A stretch of 64,000 nucleotides of DNA from Chryseobacterium arthrosphaerae (GCF_001684965.1 NZ_MAYG01000012.1:62001-126000); one strand, 5' to 3'. Shown: positions 7,787-17,380, counted from the stretch's first letter. The notes: generated by a model from the letters alone, not told the origin. Numbers and translations: made by a program.

Positions 7787-10700
7787 TTACTCCACTTTTT
7801 TCAAAGCTTCTTTAATGCCTTCCAGCCCGTCTCCGAATTGGGCAAGCAGTGCCACAATCTGGGACATCCTGTCGGTCTCTCCTAATCCTTTTATTGTTTT
7901 ATTTTTTACAAACGTTTTTTTGATTTCATCCCAACGCTCCGTTTCCTGCTCTGAAATGGTGCCCATCAGTTCTTTCAGTTTAAGCATATTCGCCTCTGCT
8001 CCTGTTGTTAAAGTCTGGGATTCATTCTGGTAATGATTCAGTATGATCTGGGTTACTTCATCGGTTTTCAGAATAGGCTGGATCTGTGCTATAAGCTTAT
8101 TCATATTACGGTAAGACCCCTGTAGTTTGAACGGCGGTTCATTTCTGTAGTCATCAGACATCGCAGCAGAGGAAATATATTCTTTATTTACTTTAAGAAC
8201 CGTATTTCTCACCATAATGGTATTTTTCAATACAGCTCTGAAGTCTGATATTTCATTGGAACTGAAATTCCCTTTCAGATTATCGGCCGGATTATTTGTT
8301 ATCACGCATTCATAAAGTTCGTAAAGATTTTCCATTCCCGGCTGTGTCAGTCTGGTCAGGTATTCATTAGACATCAGGGCGTTTTCAATAAGGCTCAGGT
8401 CAAAAAGATCGGTTTTTGATCCCGATATTTCTCCCAGGTTATAGGTATCTGAACGGTTGGCCAGCATATCAGGAATTTTAAATTTCTCTCCGCTTTCCGT
8501 ATATGGGTTCCCGGCCATTACCAGGCAGAATCTTTTGGAACGGAGATCATAGGTTTTACTTTCCCCGTTGTAAATTCCTTCTATTTTTCTCTGTCCGTCA
8601 GCCAACGAAATGAATTTCTGTAAAAACTCAGGGTTACAGTGCTGAATATCATCAAGGTACAACATCACATTATCTCCCATTTCCAGGGCAAGGTTCAGTT
8701 TTTCAAGTTCCTGTCTTGCTCCGGCATTTTTAGCTTCTGCAGGATCAGTGGACACAATATCATAGCCTAAAGACGGACCGTTGATCTTCATAAAAACCAA
8801 GCCCATACGTTCTGCCATATATTCCATCAGGGTGGTCTTTCCGTAACCTGGTGGCGATACCAGAAGAAGCATTCCCATTCTGTCTGTTCTCTTATCTGAA
8901 CCTACTGTTCCCAGCTGTTTAGCAAGGTTAGCCCCGATCAGAGGAAAATAAACATCATTGATCAGCTTATTTCTGACAAAAGAGCTCAGGATCTGTGGCT
9001 TAAATGTATCCAGTTTTAATGCTTTTTTCTTTTCATCCACCCAACTGAACTTCAATTCCTGAAGGCGTTTATACTTTGGAACGGTCACTGTATTGAAACG
9101 GCTCAGACGGGATACAAATTCAAAATAATTAAGATGGTACTCCGTATCCTTTTCAAGGGATTTCAGTTCTTTAATGGTGACCTCATAAGAAATACGTCTG
9201 ATATTTTTCGGATCAAATTTCTGAGTGATGATAAATCCTGCCGTTTCCTGTACAATATCTTTCTCAGCCTGCGGATCAAAGGCCTGCAATGCACCTTCTG
9301 CAATATAATAACATGCTGAAGGATGCTGATACATTGCCTGTACCTGGGTTATAAATTCCAGATCTTTGCCTTTTTCTTTCAGCTCCTTCATGAATAATTC
9401 ATACAAAGCACCGCCTTTTTCCGAGATCAGGAAATTTTCTTTATCTTCCTGTTTCAGGTAGAATGCTGCGTTGATACAATCTGTTTCTTTAAGAATGTTA
9501 TGCGTTGATGCAAAAGCATTCATTTCTTCTGACAGCTCCTTCCTTAAATACTCAAATCCCTGTTTTGCCGTAAATGACTGAGCGATGATGGCAGCTGCCT
9601 CAAACTGTTTGGTATAGTAATCTTTTCTTTCTTTTTCAAGGAAAAACCAGAACAGCTGGGCCAATGCTCTTTCCTGTGCGGTAAACCTCATCAGTCCGAG
9701 CTCGTTATGTATTTGCTGCAACCGGGTCACAATAATCTGAGCATCCTTATCATGAATTCCTTTTACAAGGCCTTCTCCGAAATGTTCTGCGAGAAACTGC
9801 TGTACCGCATTTTCGTTCTGCTGATCAGTTGCAATATCTTTATGGGAAGAGAATACATTCCAGGCTAAATATTCGAATCTTTTTACATAGCTGTTTTCCG
9901 ACACAAATTCCTGATTCCAGACTTCTCTGAATTCATCTGCCGTATTGAAATTCAACGGCTCATAAAAGCTTGTTCCGGTAAGGTGATAATAATACTGGGC
10001 GTTTCTCAGGACCAAGGTAAGATCCAGTTTCTGCTGATTGACCGCAAACTTATAATCTCCCAGCGCAATAACGCTTTCACCATCTGCGTAGATCTCTTTT
10101 TTGTCTTTCAGCTTTCTTACCGCTTCCTGCTGGGAGGTTTTTAACAGGGTTTGGATTTCTTCCGACTTTGCGGAATCTTCCAGTTCTGCAAGTTGCCTGG
10201 CAAGATCTCTCACCTTTTCCACCATCAGGTCTGCTGCAAAATAGCCATTAATCTCATTTTCAGAATCAAATGATTCTGCTTTGGTCTGTACGGATTTCAG
10301 GATTCTCTGAGCTGCATCGAAAAGATTCTGTGTTCTTTTATTTCTTGATTCGGTAAGCTGTACTCTTTTATTCTGAAAATGGCCGTACACTTCTTCTCTT
10401 TTGGTTCCTATCTGCTGGATAAAATCATCAAAATCGATAAATTTTGTCTCCATTTCTTCCAGTTGAATGGAAAGCTTGGTCAGATATTCATCACATTTTT
10501 CAGGGGTCTGGGAAAGTTCCAGAAAATTAATAACAGACTGATCAAATAAAGTGATCTGCGCCTGAAAATCCGACGCAAGCTCCTTCCCTGAAATTTCTCT
10601 TTTCCTTTTGCTGAGTTCAAGTCTTTCCTGATTCAGGCGGGCAAAGATCAGCGAAATGTTTTCAATGATCTGGGTAGACCGGGAAGTGTCTTCTATTTTT

Positions 10701-12589
10701 AAATTATTGACAATATCCACCAATAATTCCAGCTGACCGGATAAGGTATTGATGTTTTCATCTATAGTTTTTGCGTCTATAGCTTTTTGCAGGGCAATAA
10801 TGTCTTCTGATATTTTCTGAGCTTTCTCTTCATAAGGCAGCAAAGCACCTTCCTGAAGAAGAAAATCAACGCAGGCATTGGAAAGTTCGGTGTAGCGGTC
10901 TGCTAAAGATTTTTCGAGTGCATCCAATAAGTCCGGATCTGCATATTTGAGTTCACGGGCGCCCGTAACTTCACCTCTTAAGGCTCTGATCTGTGAAAGC
11001 GCATCGATATATTCCGTAAGCTGGGAATAGTGAAGTCTTTTGGTTTCATCAAGAATTTTATCGCAGGAATGCTTTATCTTTTCTAAAGCTTCTTCTGTAT
11101 TCTTTCTCTGCTCTACGACCTTTTCATATTCATTGATTGCAGAATGGGCAATGGCTCTGATCTCCTTCAACGGCTGATCCAGCTTCTGAACTTCTTCTTC
11201 ACCCAGAAAATAGTAAGTATCCAGAATGAATGTGGCCAGCTTTACAATATCATTATAAAGCCCGCTGTACGAGTCCTTTTTATTCAGAAGTGTGATCAGC
11301 TCCTGGCTTTCTGCCATTACTCTTACAATATCCTTATTCCCTATTTTATAAATTAAACGGTCTGCTTTTTCGGCGTTCGGTATAATTTCTTTGGAAAAAG
11401 GGGTCTGCCAGATCTGGGCAAGATGGTTTTTTGTGGTTTCTATGCTTTCACGAAGATAGATCAGCTTTCCATCATTCAAGAAGGTGAATCCGCTACAACG
11501 GATCGGTGTTTCTATCGTCTGGGTAATGATATTGTACGAGATCAGCTGGTAGTTGTTTGTTTTATCATCGTAAAAAACATATAAAAAATTCTCACCGTTC
11601 GGTTCTATGACTGTTTTAAGATAATATAACCTGTTCTGATCCTGCGAAATGACCTTTAAGCCGCCGGTCTGAAGTGCATACCCATTGGAAAACAATACGC
11701 CCTGATTTTCAGGCAGTAATAATCCTGAATATTTAAGTGCGTCTGCCCTGGAAACCGTTTTTTCCTTATGATTGTAAATGAAATAACGTTCTGTTTCCTG
11801 GTAAGGTTTTATTTTAAACAGAACAAGATTATCCAGATCACAGAAATGGATCTCCGCATCATCCAGATTCTGATCTTTATGAATCACATCTTCGGAATAG
11901 ATTCCTTTTCCCGTATCGGTATTGTCTTCTATCTTGATGGTAATATCACCGCCAATACTTTCTACAAAAACTTTATCTGCCAGAGAGATATGGGGATGCT
12001 TCCCGGAGCGCTGCATATCTCTGGTTGCTTTTGTCCAGAGAAATCCATGCTGCTGAGGGTATGACGTCTCTGAGGCACTTCTTGAATCTACATAGATCAG
12101 CTGATTTTCTTTAATGAGCCATTTGAAAGCCTTGATGTCTGTAGTGCTTTCAGAAAGCTGGAAAACCATATAAAGGTAGTTCTCCGTAAAGGTAAATCTG
12201 GCAAAAAAGGTATTCCTGTAGTATTTGTAAAGGTTTTTAAACTCATCGATGAAGACCTCATCATTAATCAGGCTATAATCCTGAGGTTCAAACCGGTTCT
12301 GATTAATTTTATATATTGAAAAAACATCTGAAATGTTGATTTCAGTCTGTAAGCCTAAATGGGCATTGGAACCAAAGACCAGATGGTCTCCCAACGAATA
12401 GATATCTTTGGCGATGCAGCTGTGCTCTGTTGAAATTCTTTCGTTCGCAATAAGAGAAAAATCTACGCCTCCAAATATATTTTTGCGGCTCTCATTCAAC
12501 TTTTGAAGCCTCTGAATAAGGTCATTTTTCTGCTCATTCAGGCGGTTCTGAATAATTTCGTAGGTTCCGGAATTAAGTTGTTCTGACAT
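7787..12589 (-). CDS. Giant AAA+ ATPase ('DNA repair ATPase'/DUF3686-like), 1600 aa
   Basis: A very large soluble protein. Residues ~1-450 are beta-rich (propeller-like repeats), ~480-840 are long coiled coils, and ~840-1200 are a helical region. Then comes a single AAA+ module with Walker A PPGYGKTTLM (about 1250), Walker B VMLYLDDIQH (about 1310) and a sensor-1-like VMAGNPYTESG. It matches a Bacteroidota family usually annotated as DNA repair ATPase, a name without experimental basis that I know of. It is the last gene of an operon with flotillin, an NfeD-like protein and PspA, so it more likely remodels membrane-associated complexes with them. Two hairpins precede its start, suggesting lower or regulated expression. 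Confidence 0.75.
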   Translation of the reverse strand: MSEQLNSGTYEIIQNRLNEQKNDLIQRLQKLNESRKNIFGGVDFSLIANERISTEHSCIAKDIYSLGDHLVFGSNAHLGLQTEINISDVFSIYKINQNRFEPQDYSLINDEVFIDEFKNLYKYYRNTFFARFTFTENYLYMVFQLSESTTDIKAFKWLIKENQLIYVDSRSASETSYPQQHGFLWTKATRDMQRSGKHPHISLADKVFVESIGGDITIKIEDNTDTGKGIYSEDVIHKDQNLDDAEIHFCDLDNLVLFKIKPYQETERYFIYNHKEKTVSRADALKYSGLLLPENQGVLFSNGYALQTGGLKVISQDQNRLYYLKTVIEPNGENFLYVFYDDKTNNYQLISYNIITQTIETPIRCSGFTFLNDGKLIYLRESIETTKNHLAQIWQTPFSKEIIPNAEKADRLIYKIGNKDIVRVMAESQELITLLNKKDSYSGLYNDIVKLATFILDTYYFLGEEEVQKLDQPLKEIRAIAHSAINEYEKVVEQRKNTEEALEKIKHSCDKILDETKRLHYSQLTEYIDALSQIRALRGEVTGARELKYADPDLLDALEKSLADRYTELSNACVDFLLQEGALLPYEEKAQKISEDIIALQKAIDAKTIDENINTLSGQLELLVDIVNNLKIEDTSRSTQIIENISLIFARLNQERLELSKRKREISGKELASDFQAQITLFDQSVINFLELSQTPEKCDEYLTKLSIQLEEMETKFIDFDDFIQQIGTKREEVYGHFQNKRVQLTESRNKRTQNLFDAAQRILKSVQTKAESFDSENEINGYFAADLMVEKVRDLARQLAELEDSAKSEEIQTLLKTSQQEAVRKLKDKKEIYADGESVIALGDYKFAVNQQKLDLTLVLRNAQYYYHLTGTSFYEPLNFNTADEFREVWNQEFVSENSYVKRFEYLAWNVFSSHKDIATDQQNENAVQQFLAEHFGEGLVKGIHDKDAQIIVTRLQQIHNELGLMRFTAQERALAQLFWFFLEKERKDYYTKQFEAAAIIAQSFTAKQGFEYLRKELSEEMNAFASTHNILKETDCINAAFYLKQEDKENFLISEKGGALYELFMKELKEKGKDLEFITQVQAMYQHPSACYYIAEGALQAFDPQAEKDIVQETAGFIITQKFDPKNIRRISYEVTIKELKSLEKDTEYHLNYFEFVSRLSRFNTVTVPKYKRLQELKFSWVDEKKKALKLDTFKPQILSSFVRNKLINDVYFPLIGANLAKQLGTVGSDKRTDRMGMLLLVSPPGYGKTTLMEYMAERMGLVFMKINGPSLGYDIVSTDPAEAKNAGARQELEKLNLALEMGDNVMLYLDDIQHCNPEFLQKFISLADGQRKIEGIYNGESKTYDLRSKRFCLVMAGNPYTESGEKFKIPDMLANRSDTYNLGEISGSKTDLFDLSLIENALMSNEYLTRLTQPGMENLYELYECVITNNPADNLKGNFSSNEISDFRAVLKNTIMVRNTVLKVNKEYISSAAMSDDYRNEPPFKLQGSYRNMNKLIAQIQPILKTDEVTQIILNHYQNESQTLTTGAEANMLKLKELMGTISEQETERWDEIKKTFVKNKTIKGLGETDRMSQIVALLAQFGDGLEGIKEALKKVE

Positions 12590-12612
12590 CGTATTTATTT
12601 AAGTTGTCATTA

Positions 12613-12687
12613 CTGCTGTGAGACAGCAGATCCTTGTATAAGTCTGTTAAAAAAAACTCCCAATGGATATTTCAATGAGAGTTTTTT
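12613..12687 (-). terminator. Two hairpins between flotillin and ATPase genes (attenuator candidate)
   Basis: On the minus strand the first hairpin has arms 12673-12687 and 12651-12665 (13 of 15 paired, A/T-rich base ending in a T-run). The second is a perfect 7-bp stem with 3-nt loop at 12613-12629. The first has terminator form, so only part of the transcription from the flotillin side may reach the ATPase gene. Confidence 0.5.
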
Positions 12688-12708
12688 ACGGTTTAAAACA
12701 TTGCTGAA

Positions 12709-14730
12709 TTAAACGTGGTTATTATTGACCGGTTTATTTTCCACACCAAGATGTCTTGCCATATCAAGGGCTCTTTCCAGAATTCCTTTTTCCTGCTGGT
12801 TGGCAAGTCCGTTCAGCTTGAAGATCAGGGAGGCGATGCTCATATTTTTGATGTCATCTGACGAGATTTTGTATTTATCTACCATTCCCATCACTTTGCC
12901 AATGATATTTTCACCGTCCCCTAAAAGGTTTTCTCTTACGATCTGTGCATTTTCACTGTGGCTTACGAATTTATCCAGTCCTTTTCCTGCAGAAACCTGA
13001 CGGATCACATTATCGAAGAAAGTGTTATCACCACCTACGATGTCAATTTTTGCCGTTTTGAATGCTTCTGCCAATACCATTGACTGTGCTTCTGCGATAT
13101 CTTTCTGAATAGCGATCTGAGCCAGTTCCACATCTTTTTCTTTGGCCAGCTGAAGACGGAATTCCTCGTGGTCTTTTCCGGCATCGTTCAGTTTCTTCAT
13201 TGCTTCAGCTTTCTCTGTAATTCCTGCAGCTTCTGCCAGGGCTTTTTCTTTGATCACCTCAGCCTGTGCAATTCCTTCTTTTCTGGATGCATCTGCTTTT
13301 TTCTCAATAACAACCGCTTCTACGATTCCCTGTCTTTCTGCTGCATCAGCTTTAGCATGTAATACCTGAGCTTCAGATAATCCTACCGTTGCTTCTTCTT
13401 TCGCTTTGGCATCAGCAATGATCTTGCGTGCTTCTGCTTCTTTTTCTGCCGCATCTCTTTTTGCCTGGGCTTCGATTACATATTTCTGTGCATCTTTTTC
13501 GGCTGCCAGTCTGCGGGATTCTGCTGCTCTGGTTTCTTCGATCAGCTTTTTCTCTGCTTCCTGAGTGGCTACCGTGATTTCTACCTGCTTGTTTCTTTCT
13601 GCTGTTTTGAAGGCTTCAAGATCTTTGATCCCCTGCTGCTCTTCCACTACGGTTTTCTCCATGGTCAGACGCTCACGGATCGCATCCTGAATGCTTTTCT
13701 TCTCAAGTTCTATTGCTTTTTCTTTCTCAATTTGAGCAAGGGAAACAATTCTTTCTCTTTCTGTAGCTTCAAGGGCTTTATCTTTCAATACTCTTTCTGT
13801 TTCTACAAGGTCTGCACGTTCTTTATTTTTAGCAGCAATAACTACCTGACGGAGCTTATTTTCTTCTGCGATCTGCAGTTTTTCTTCAGTAGCAATGCGT
13901 ACAGTTTCATATCTCAGCCTTTCTTCTTCTTCTACCTTTAAGATTTCTGCATTTTCCCGGGCTTTGATATTGGCCACTTCCCTTTTCTGGGATTCTTCTT
14001 TTTCAGCCAGTTGCTTTTCAAGCTCCAGGATGGCTTCACGGGCTTCTACGTTCTGTTTCGTAATTGTTTTTTCTTCGTCACGACGTACCTGGTTTGCTTT
14101 AATATTTTGTGTAGCCGTAAGTTCTGTAATCTTTTTAATCCCTTCAGAGTCAAGAATATTATCTTTATCTAATTTGTCAATTGAAGTCTGTTCAAGATAG
14201 TCGATGGCGCAGTCATCCAGAACATATCCGTTCAGGTCTGTTCCGATAATGTCCAGGATTTCCTGACGGAATTCGCTTCTTGCTTCATATAATTCTGTAA
14301 AATCAAATTTCTTTCCTACGGTTTTAAGGGCTTCCGAGAATTTGGCTTCAAAAAGTTCTCTTAAGGTCTGTGCATCTGAAGCTCTCTGGCATCCGATCGT
14401 CTGTCCTACATTGACAATATCATCTACCGATTTGTTGACACGGATAAAGAAAGCGACCTGAATATCTGCTCTCATATTGTCTTTACATATTAATCCGGCC
14501 CGGCCTTCTCTTGAAATTTCGAGCTTTTTCACAGAAATATCCATAGATTCCATGCGGTGGATGATAGGGATGACAATTCCGGCATTGAAGAAGACTTTTG
14601 TACCTCCATAACCAGTTCTTAAAATAACGATTCCCTGAACGGTTTTTTTATACATCGATAAAATCCAGAAAATCAATCCGACTGTTGCTACTGCAACAAT
14701 AATAATCCCAGCAATTAAAGGTAAGTTCAT
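12709..14730 (-). CDS. Flotillin/Band-7 family membrane scaffold protein
   Basis: 673 residues. An N-terminal membrane helix (about 5-26, IAGIIIVAVATVGLIFWIL) is followed by a Band-7/PHB domain (~30-200) and a very long Glu/Ala/Lys coiled coil (~215-560) with many AEAxxK-type repeats. A C-terminal region includes DIVGGDNTFFDNVIRQ. This is the architecture of bacterial flotillins (FloT, YqiK), which organise membrane microdomains. The neighbours, an NfeD/YqiJ-like protein and PspA, are the usual partners of flotillins. It should sit on the inner membrane, with its coiled coil oligomerising in the cytoplasm. Confidence 0.9.
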   Translation of the reverse strand: MNLPLIAGIIIVAVATVGLIFWILSMYKKTVQGIVILRTGYGGTKVFFNAGIVIPIIHRMESMDISVKKLEISREGRAGLICKDNMRADIQVAFFIRVNKSVDDIVNVGQTIGCQRASDAQTLRELFEAKFSEALKTVGKKFDFTELYEARSEFRQEILDIIGTDLNGYVLDDCAIDYLEQTSIDKLDKDNILDSEGIKKITELTATQNIKANQVRRDEEKTITKQNVEAREAILELEKQLAEKEESQKREVANIKARENAEILKVEEEERLRYETVRIATEEKLQIAEENKLRQVVIAAKNKERADLVETERVLKDKALEATERERIVSLAQIEKEKAIELEKKSIQDAIRERLTMEKTVVEEQQGIKDLEAFKTAERNKQVEITVATQEAEKKLIEETRAAESRRLAAEKDAQKYVIEAQAKRDAAEKEAEARKIIADAKAKEEATVGLSEAQVLHAKADAAERQGIVEAVVIEKKADASRKEGIAQAEVIKEKALAEAAGITEKAEAMKKLNDAGKDHEEFRLQLAKEKDVELAQIAIQKDIAEAQSMVLAEAFKTAKIDIVGGDNTFFDNVIRQVSAGKGLDKFVSHSENAQIVRENLLGDGENIIGKVMGMVDKYKISSDDIKNMSIASLIFKLNGLANQQEKGILERALDMARHLGVENKPVNNNHV

Positions 14731-14773
14731 AGTTTTATAAGTTTATAGTTTATATGTGAATGTGTTTTTTGTT

Positions 14774-14836
14774 TTAAAAATACCGGAGAATAATCTCCAC
14801 GATATAATTCAGCATGATCAAAAAAAGAGTTAACAT
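14774..14836 (-). CDS. Possible 20-residue hydrophobic micro-protein
   Basis: ATG at 14836 and TAA at 14774-14776 frame 20 codons encoding Met-Leu-Thr-Leu-Phe-Leu-Ile-Met-Leu followed by NYIVEIILRYF, a single amphipathic or membrane helix. It fills the 124-bp gap between the NfeD-like gene (18 bp after its stop) and the flotillin gene (43 bp before its start). In an operon with otherwise tight spacing this could be a small membrane subunit or a leader peptide. It may equally be chance; only conservation could decide. Confidence 0.3.
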   Translation of the reverse strand: MLTLFLIMLNYIVEIILRYF

Positions 14837-14854
14837 GGTTATTAGTCTTGTTTT

Positions 14855-15511
14855 TTAGTATCTCATTGATCTTTGCACGTAATAAATCCTTTTATCCGGC
14901 TCTTCGTCTACAATCATGACATGGGTTCCGTGTTCCAGCCTGCTTCCGTCTTTACTTCTCACCATCAGCGTCATTGGATCGCTTCCGATAAAGACTTCCA
15001 TCATTCCTATTTTATCATCCTGAATGTTTGATTTCAGGCGTCCCTCTCTTCCCAGGAAAGCATAAGATGCTTCTCCTTTATGATTGATTTCTTTAAAGAA
15101 GGGGTTCAGGGGTTTCAATACTATTTTGGTAAGCAGCATTCCTCCGATCATTAAAGGAAATATGGCCAATATCCCGGCCCATACAGGCAGTGGAAAAAAA
15201 TAATTCAGATAAAATGATCCCAGCCAGGTAACCAGTAATGATAAAGTAAGAAAATAGGTTACCGGAACAATATCCAGATTAAGAAATTTCAGGAAATGCA
15301 TCCATGCCGAAGGATCATGTTCCGGCGCATGAAAATGACCGTCGGGAGCGTGAACATCGCCTCCGGCATCCAGGTCAGAATGAATTCCCACATCAATATC
15401 CAGGCCGGTAAGGATGGTAAACAGCCAATAGATCACCGAGAGGCCAAGCAATACACTTAACACTGTATTGACCGGGGAAAACGCTACATTTAAAAATTCC
15501 TGAAAGGTCAT
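14855..15511 (-). CDS. NfeD/YqiJ-like inner-membrane protein (OB-fold, DUF1449-like)
   Basis: 218 residues. A membrane helix near residues 15-35 (VLLGLSVIYWLFTIL), an Asp/His-rich loop (about 40-70, many H, D and P), two further helices (about 80-135), and a C-terminal beta domain (~150-218) of the OB type, with LGREGRLKSN and RSKDGSRLEHGTHVMIVD. This fits YqiJ, the standard partner of YqiK flotillins. It starts 3 bp after the PspA stop. The His/Asp-rich loop between membrane helices could bind metal, which is an inference. Confidence 0.8.
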   Translation of the reverse strand: MTFQEFLNVAFSPVNTVLSVLLGLSVIYWLFTILTGLDIDVGIHSDLDAGGDVHAPDGHFHAPEHDPSAWMHFLKFLNLDIVPVTYFLTLSLLVTWLGSFYLNYFFPLPVWAGILAIFPLMIGGMLLTKIVLKPLNPFFKEINHKGEASYAFLGREGRLKSNIQDDKIGMMEVFIGSDPMTLMVRSKDGSRLEHGTHVMIVDEEPDKRIYYVQRSMRY

Positions 15512-15514
15512 AGT

Positions 15515-16216
15515 TTAGCCTTTTTTAAGTGTTTCTTTTAATCTGTTTAAAGCTTCTTCAGCTTCCATATCTTTATTGCTGACCATTGCATCAATCTCTT
15601 CATCAATTGTTTTTCCTGATTTTGAAAGATCGGCATAGGCGTCTGCAAGGGCTTCCTGCTGCACTACCCTGTCTTTCAGTTTCTCAAGCATACTTACAGC
15701 ACTTCCGTTGTCCATCTGGGTCATTTTCTGATTGATGTCTTTAGTCGCTTCGCTCACCTGTACTCTTGCTTTCAGCGTTTTCAGTTCGTTTTCCCATTTG
15801 GCGATACTTGATTTCAGGTGATTGATATTTCCCTGCATTTTTTCACATTCGGCATGAATTTTTTCATGTTCTTTCTGTAATTCAAGGGCTTTTTCCTGTG
15901 AGGAAGTCTGTCTTTTCAGGGCTTCTTTGGCAAGGCGGTCTGCTTCTGCGGTTTCCACTTCTCCTTTTTCTGCTTTCTGTACGATGACGATGGCTTTATT
16001 GTAATAGTCTTTGGCTGTCTGCTCTTCGGCTTCGGCTTCATTTTTTTTGCGGATATCAAGCGCTTTCAGCTGTGCCAGGGCTTCGATGCTTTTTCCCAGC
16101 TGTTCTTTCATTTCACGGATTCCCTGTTCCGTTGTATTGATCGGGTCTTCAAAGCTTTCGATCACAGAATGGATCTCCGCTTTTCCAATTGTTAATAATC
16201 TTTTAAAAATGTTCAT
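15515..16216 (-). CDS. PspA/IM30 (Vipp1) family membrane-stress protein
   Basis: 233 residues, nearly all alpha-helical. The N-terminal amphipathic helix (NIFKRLLTIGKAEIHSVIESFEDP) and the following long charged helices match the PspA/IM30 family, ESCRT-III-related proteins that bind and stabilise stressed membranes. The typical length is about 220-230. It is the second gene of the operon behind a small YbjN/DUF2170-like protein and before the NfeD-like and flotillin genes. No pspB, pspC or pspF is present; control is probably by the divergent XRE regulator. Confidence 0.9.
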   Translation of the reverse strand: MNIFKRLLTIGKAEIHSVIESFEDPINTTEQGIREMKEQLGKSIEALAQLKALDIRKKNEAEAEEQTAKDYYNKAIVIVQKAEKGEVETAEADRLAKEALKRQTSSQEKALELQKEHEKIHAECEKMQGNINHLKSSIAKWENELKTLKARVQVSEATKDINQKMTQMDNGSAVSMLEKLKDRVVQQEALADAYADLSKSGKTIDEEIDAMVSNKDMEAEEALNRLKETLKKG

Positions 16217-16235
16217 TTTAAATATCTTTTGTAAA

Positions 16236-16631
16236 TTACTTACTCATTTCAAGCATTTCGTTGGTAAATTCCCCTACCAGGATCCCCAGTGAATTGATAG
16301 ATGCCATTACTTCATTCTGGGCCATATTATCTGTGGGCAGCGTATCTCTGAAAATAACCCTACGGCCTGTACCATCCAGGACAAAAGCACCGTGAACGAT
16401 ATCCCTGTTTTTCTGAAGCAGTTTCCGGAAGGTCTGTTCGGAAGGGTTTTTGATTTCGAAAAGAAACTGTTCCATGATCAGAATAGAGTCTGATATAATA
16501 AGGATCATATTTTTTATCCCGTTGGATTCTTTTTCAATGATCAGGATTCTCTGAGCCTCATCTTCAAGAGTAATGGTAAACTCATAATCCTGCAACCACT
16601 CTTTGACCGTTCTAAATATTTGATTTTTCAT
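16236..16631 (-). CDS. Small YbjN/DUF2170-like protein, first gene of the PspA operon
   Basis: 131 residues from the ATG at 16631, preferred over an in-frame ATG 63 bp upstream because that extension is not protein-like and would run into the promoter. The fold appears alpha-beta-alpha, like type III chaperones and YbjN: LIIEKESNGIKNMILIISDS, a central helix and a strand pair with GAFVLDGTGRRVIFRDTLP. In enterobacteria a DUF2170 protein (YjfI) accompanies a PspA paralogue, which fits this position. The family call is by topology and context, not by strong motif. Confidence 0.55.
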   Translation of the reverse strand: MKNQIFRTVKEWLQDYEFTITLEDEAQRILIIEKESNGIKNMILIISDSILIMEQFLFEIKNPSEQTFRKLLQKNRDIVHGAFVLDGTGRRVIFRDTLPTDNMAQNEVMASINSLGILVGEFTNEMLEMSK

Positions 16632-16664
16632 GATGGCTTGTTTTGTGTTCAAATTTCTTCTACA

Positions 16665-16695
16665 CAAATATAACATAAAATTTTCAAATTGCAAA
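16665..16695 (-). promoter_or_regulatory. Bacteroidota-type promoter for the PspA-flotillin-ATPase operon
   Basis: On the minus strand TTTG (16695-16692), 19 bp, then TATATTTG (16672-16665), matching the Bacteroidota -33 TTTG / -7 TAnnTTTG consensus. The start codon at 16631 follows about 34 bp later. Confidence 0.65.
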
Positions 16696-16726
16696 TATTT
16701 TTAGCATTCATTTATTTCAGATTCTC

Positions 16727-16734
16727 TATATTTG
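16727..16734 (+). promoter_or_regulatory. -7 element of the divergent XRE regulator gene
   Basis: TATATTTG fits TAnnTTTG and lies 18 bp before the chosen ATG at 16753. No good -33 partner is seen. It is about 30 bp from the divergent operon's promoter, so one regulator could cover both. Confidence 0.45.
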
Positions 16735-16752
16735 CAAAAAAGATTAGACAAA

Positions 16753-17370
16753 ATGAGCTTCTTTGGAACTAATATTAAGAAAATAAGACAGGTAAAAGGG
16801 CTGAGCCAGAAAGCTTTTGCAGATCTGTTTGATCTGAACAGAGGGGTAATAAGCTCTTATGAGGAAGGACGTGCCGAACCGAAAATCGAAACGATATTAA
16901 AGGTTGCTCATCATTTTAATCTGAATCTTGACAAATTACTGACAGAAACCCTGCAGGTAAATCAGTTAGCAAGTGTTTCTGATATTGACCAGCTGATGCT
17001 TTTCCCGGAATTGGCCATTCAGAATAATAAAGAAGCGAAAGCAGATCAGGAAAAACAAACCCCTGATTCAGAAATTTTGCAAAAAATATTAGCATCAGTA
17101 GATCTCGTTTATGAATTTACACCCGATAAACCTCTTTTACCGCAATACCAATATGGGGATATTTTATTTCTGAACAAGGCAGACCTCACCACAGAAAGCC
17201 ACCATACATTACTGCTTCACACAGATGGAATAATACAGTATCTGACTGATCACCAAAAAACAAAAAACCAACAGGCTTATAAAGTGGTAGGCTATGTTTC
17301 CACAGCAGAAAAAAATATTTTCAGCAGTATTTTTGAAAGACTTGAAAGGCTTGAAACGAAATCCCAGTAA
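16753..17370 (+). CDS. XRE-family transcriptional regulator, probable regulator of the PspA operon
   Basis: 205 residues from ATG 16753; a start 21 bp upstream would lie on the promoter. Residues ~3-62 are a Cro/CI-type HTH (IKKIRQVKGLSQKAFADLF, then GVISSYEEGRAEPKIETIL). Residues ~110-190 are beta-rich with YQYGDILFLNKADL and YKVVGYVS, which resemble a LexA/CI S24 dimerisation fold, but the Ser-Lys dyad context is not evident, so autocleavage is not predicted. It is divergent from the membrane-stress operon across 121 bp, suggesting direct control. Confidence 0.8.
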   Translation: MSFFGTNIKKIRQVKGLSQKAFADLFDLNRGVISSYEEGRAEPKIETILKVAHHFNLNLDKLLTETLQVNQLASVSDIDQLMLFPELAIQNNKEAKADQEKQTPDSEILQKILASVDLVYEFTPDKPLLPQYQYGDILFLNKADLTTESHHTLLLHTDGIIQYLTDHQKTKNQQAYKVVGYVSTAEKNIFSSIFERLERLETKSQ

Positions 17371-17380
17371 TATAAAATTA

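Noticed and set aside
13700..14200. Long open frames antisense to the flotillin coiled coil
   Set aside because: Codon bias of Glu/Ala/Lys-rich sequence keeps the opposite strand free of stops; the products are Ser/Phe-rich and not protein-like.
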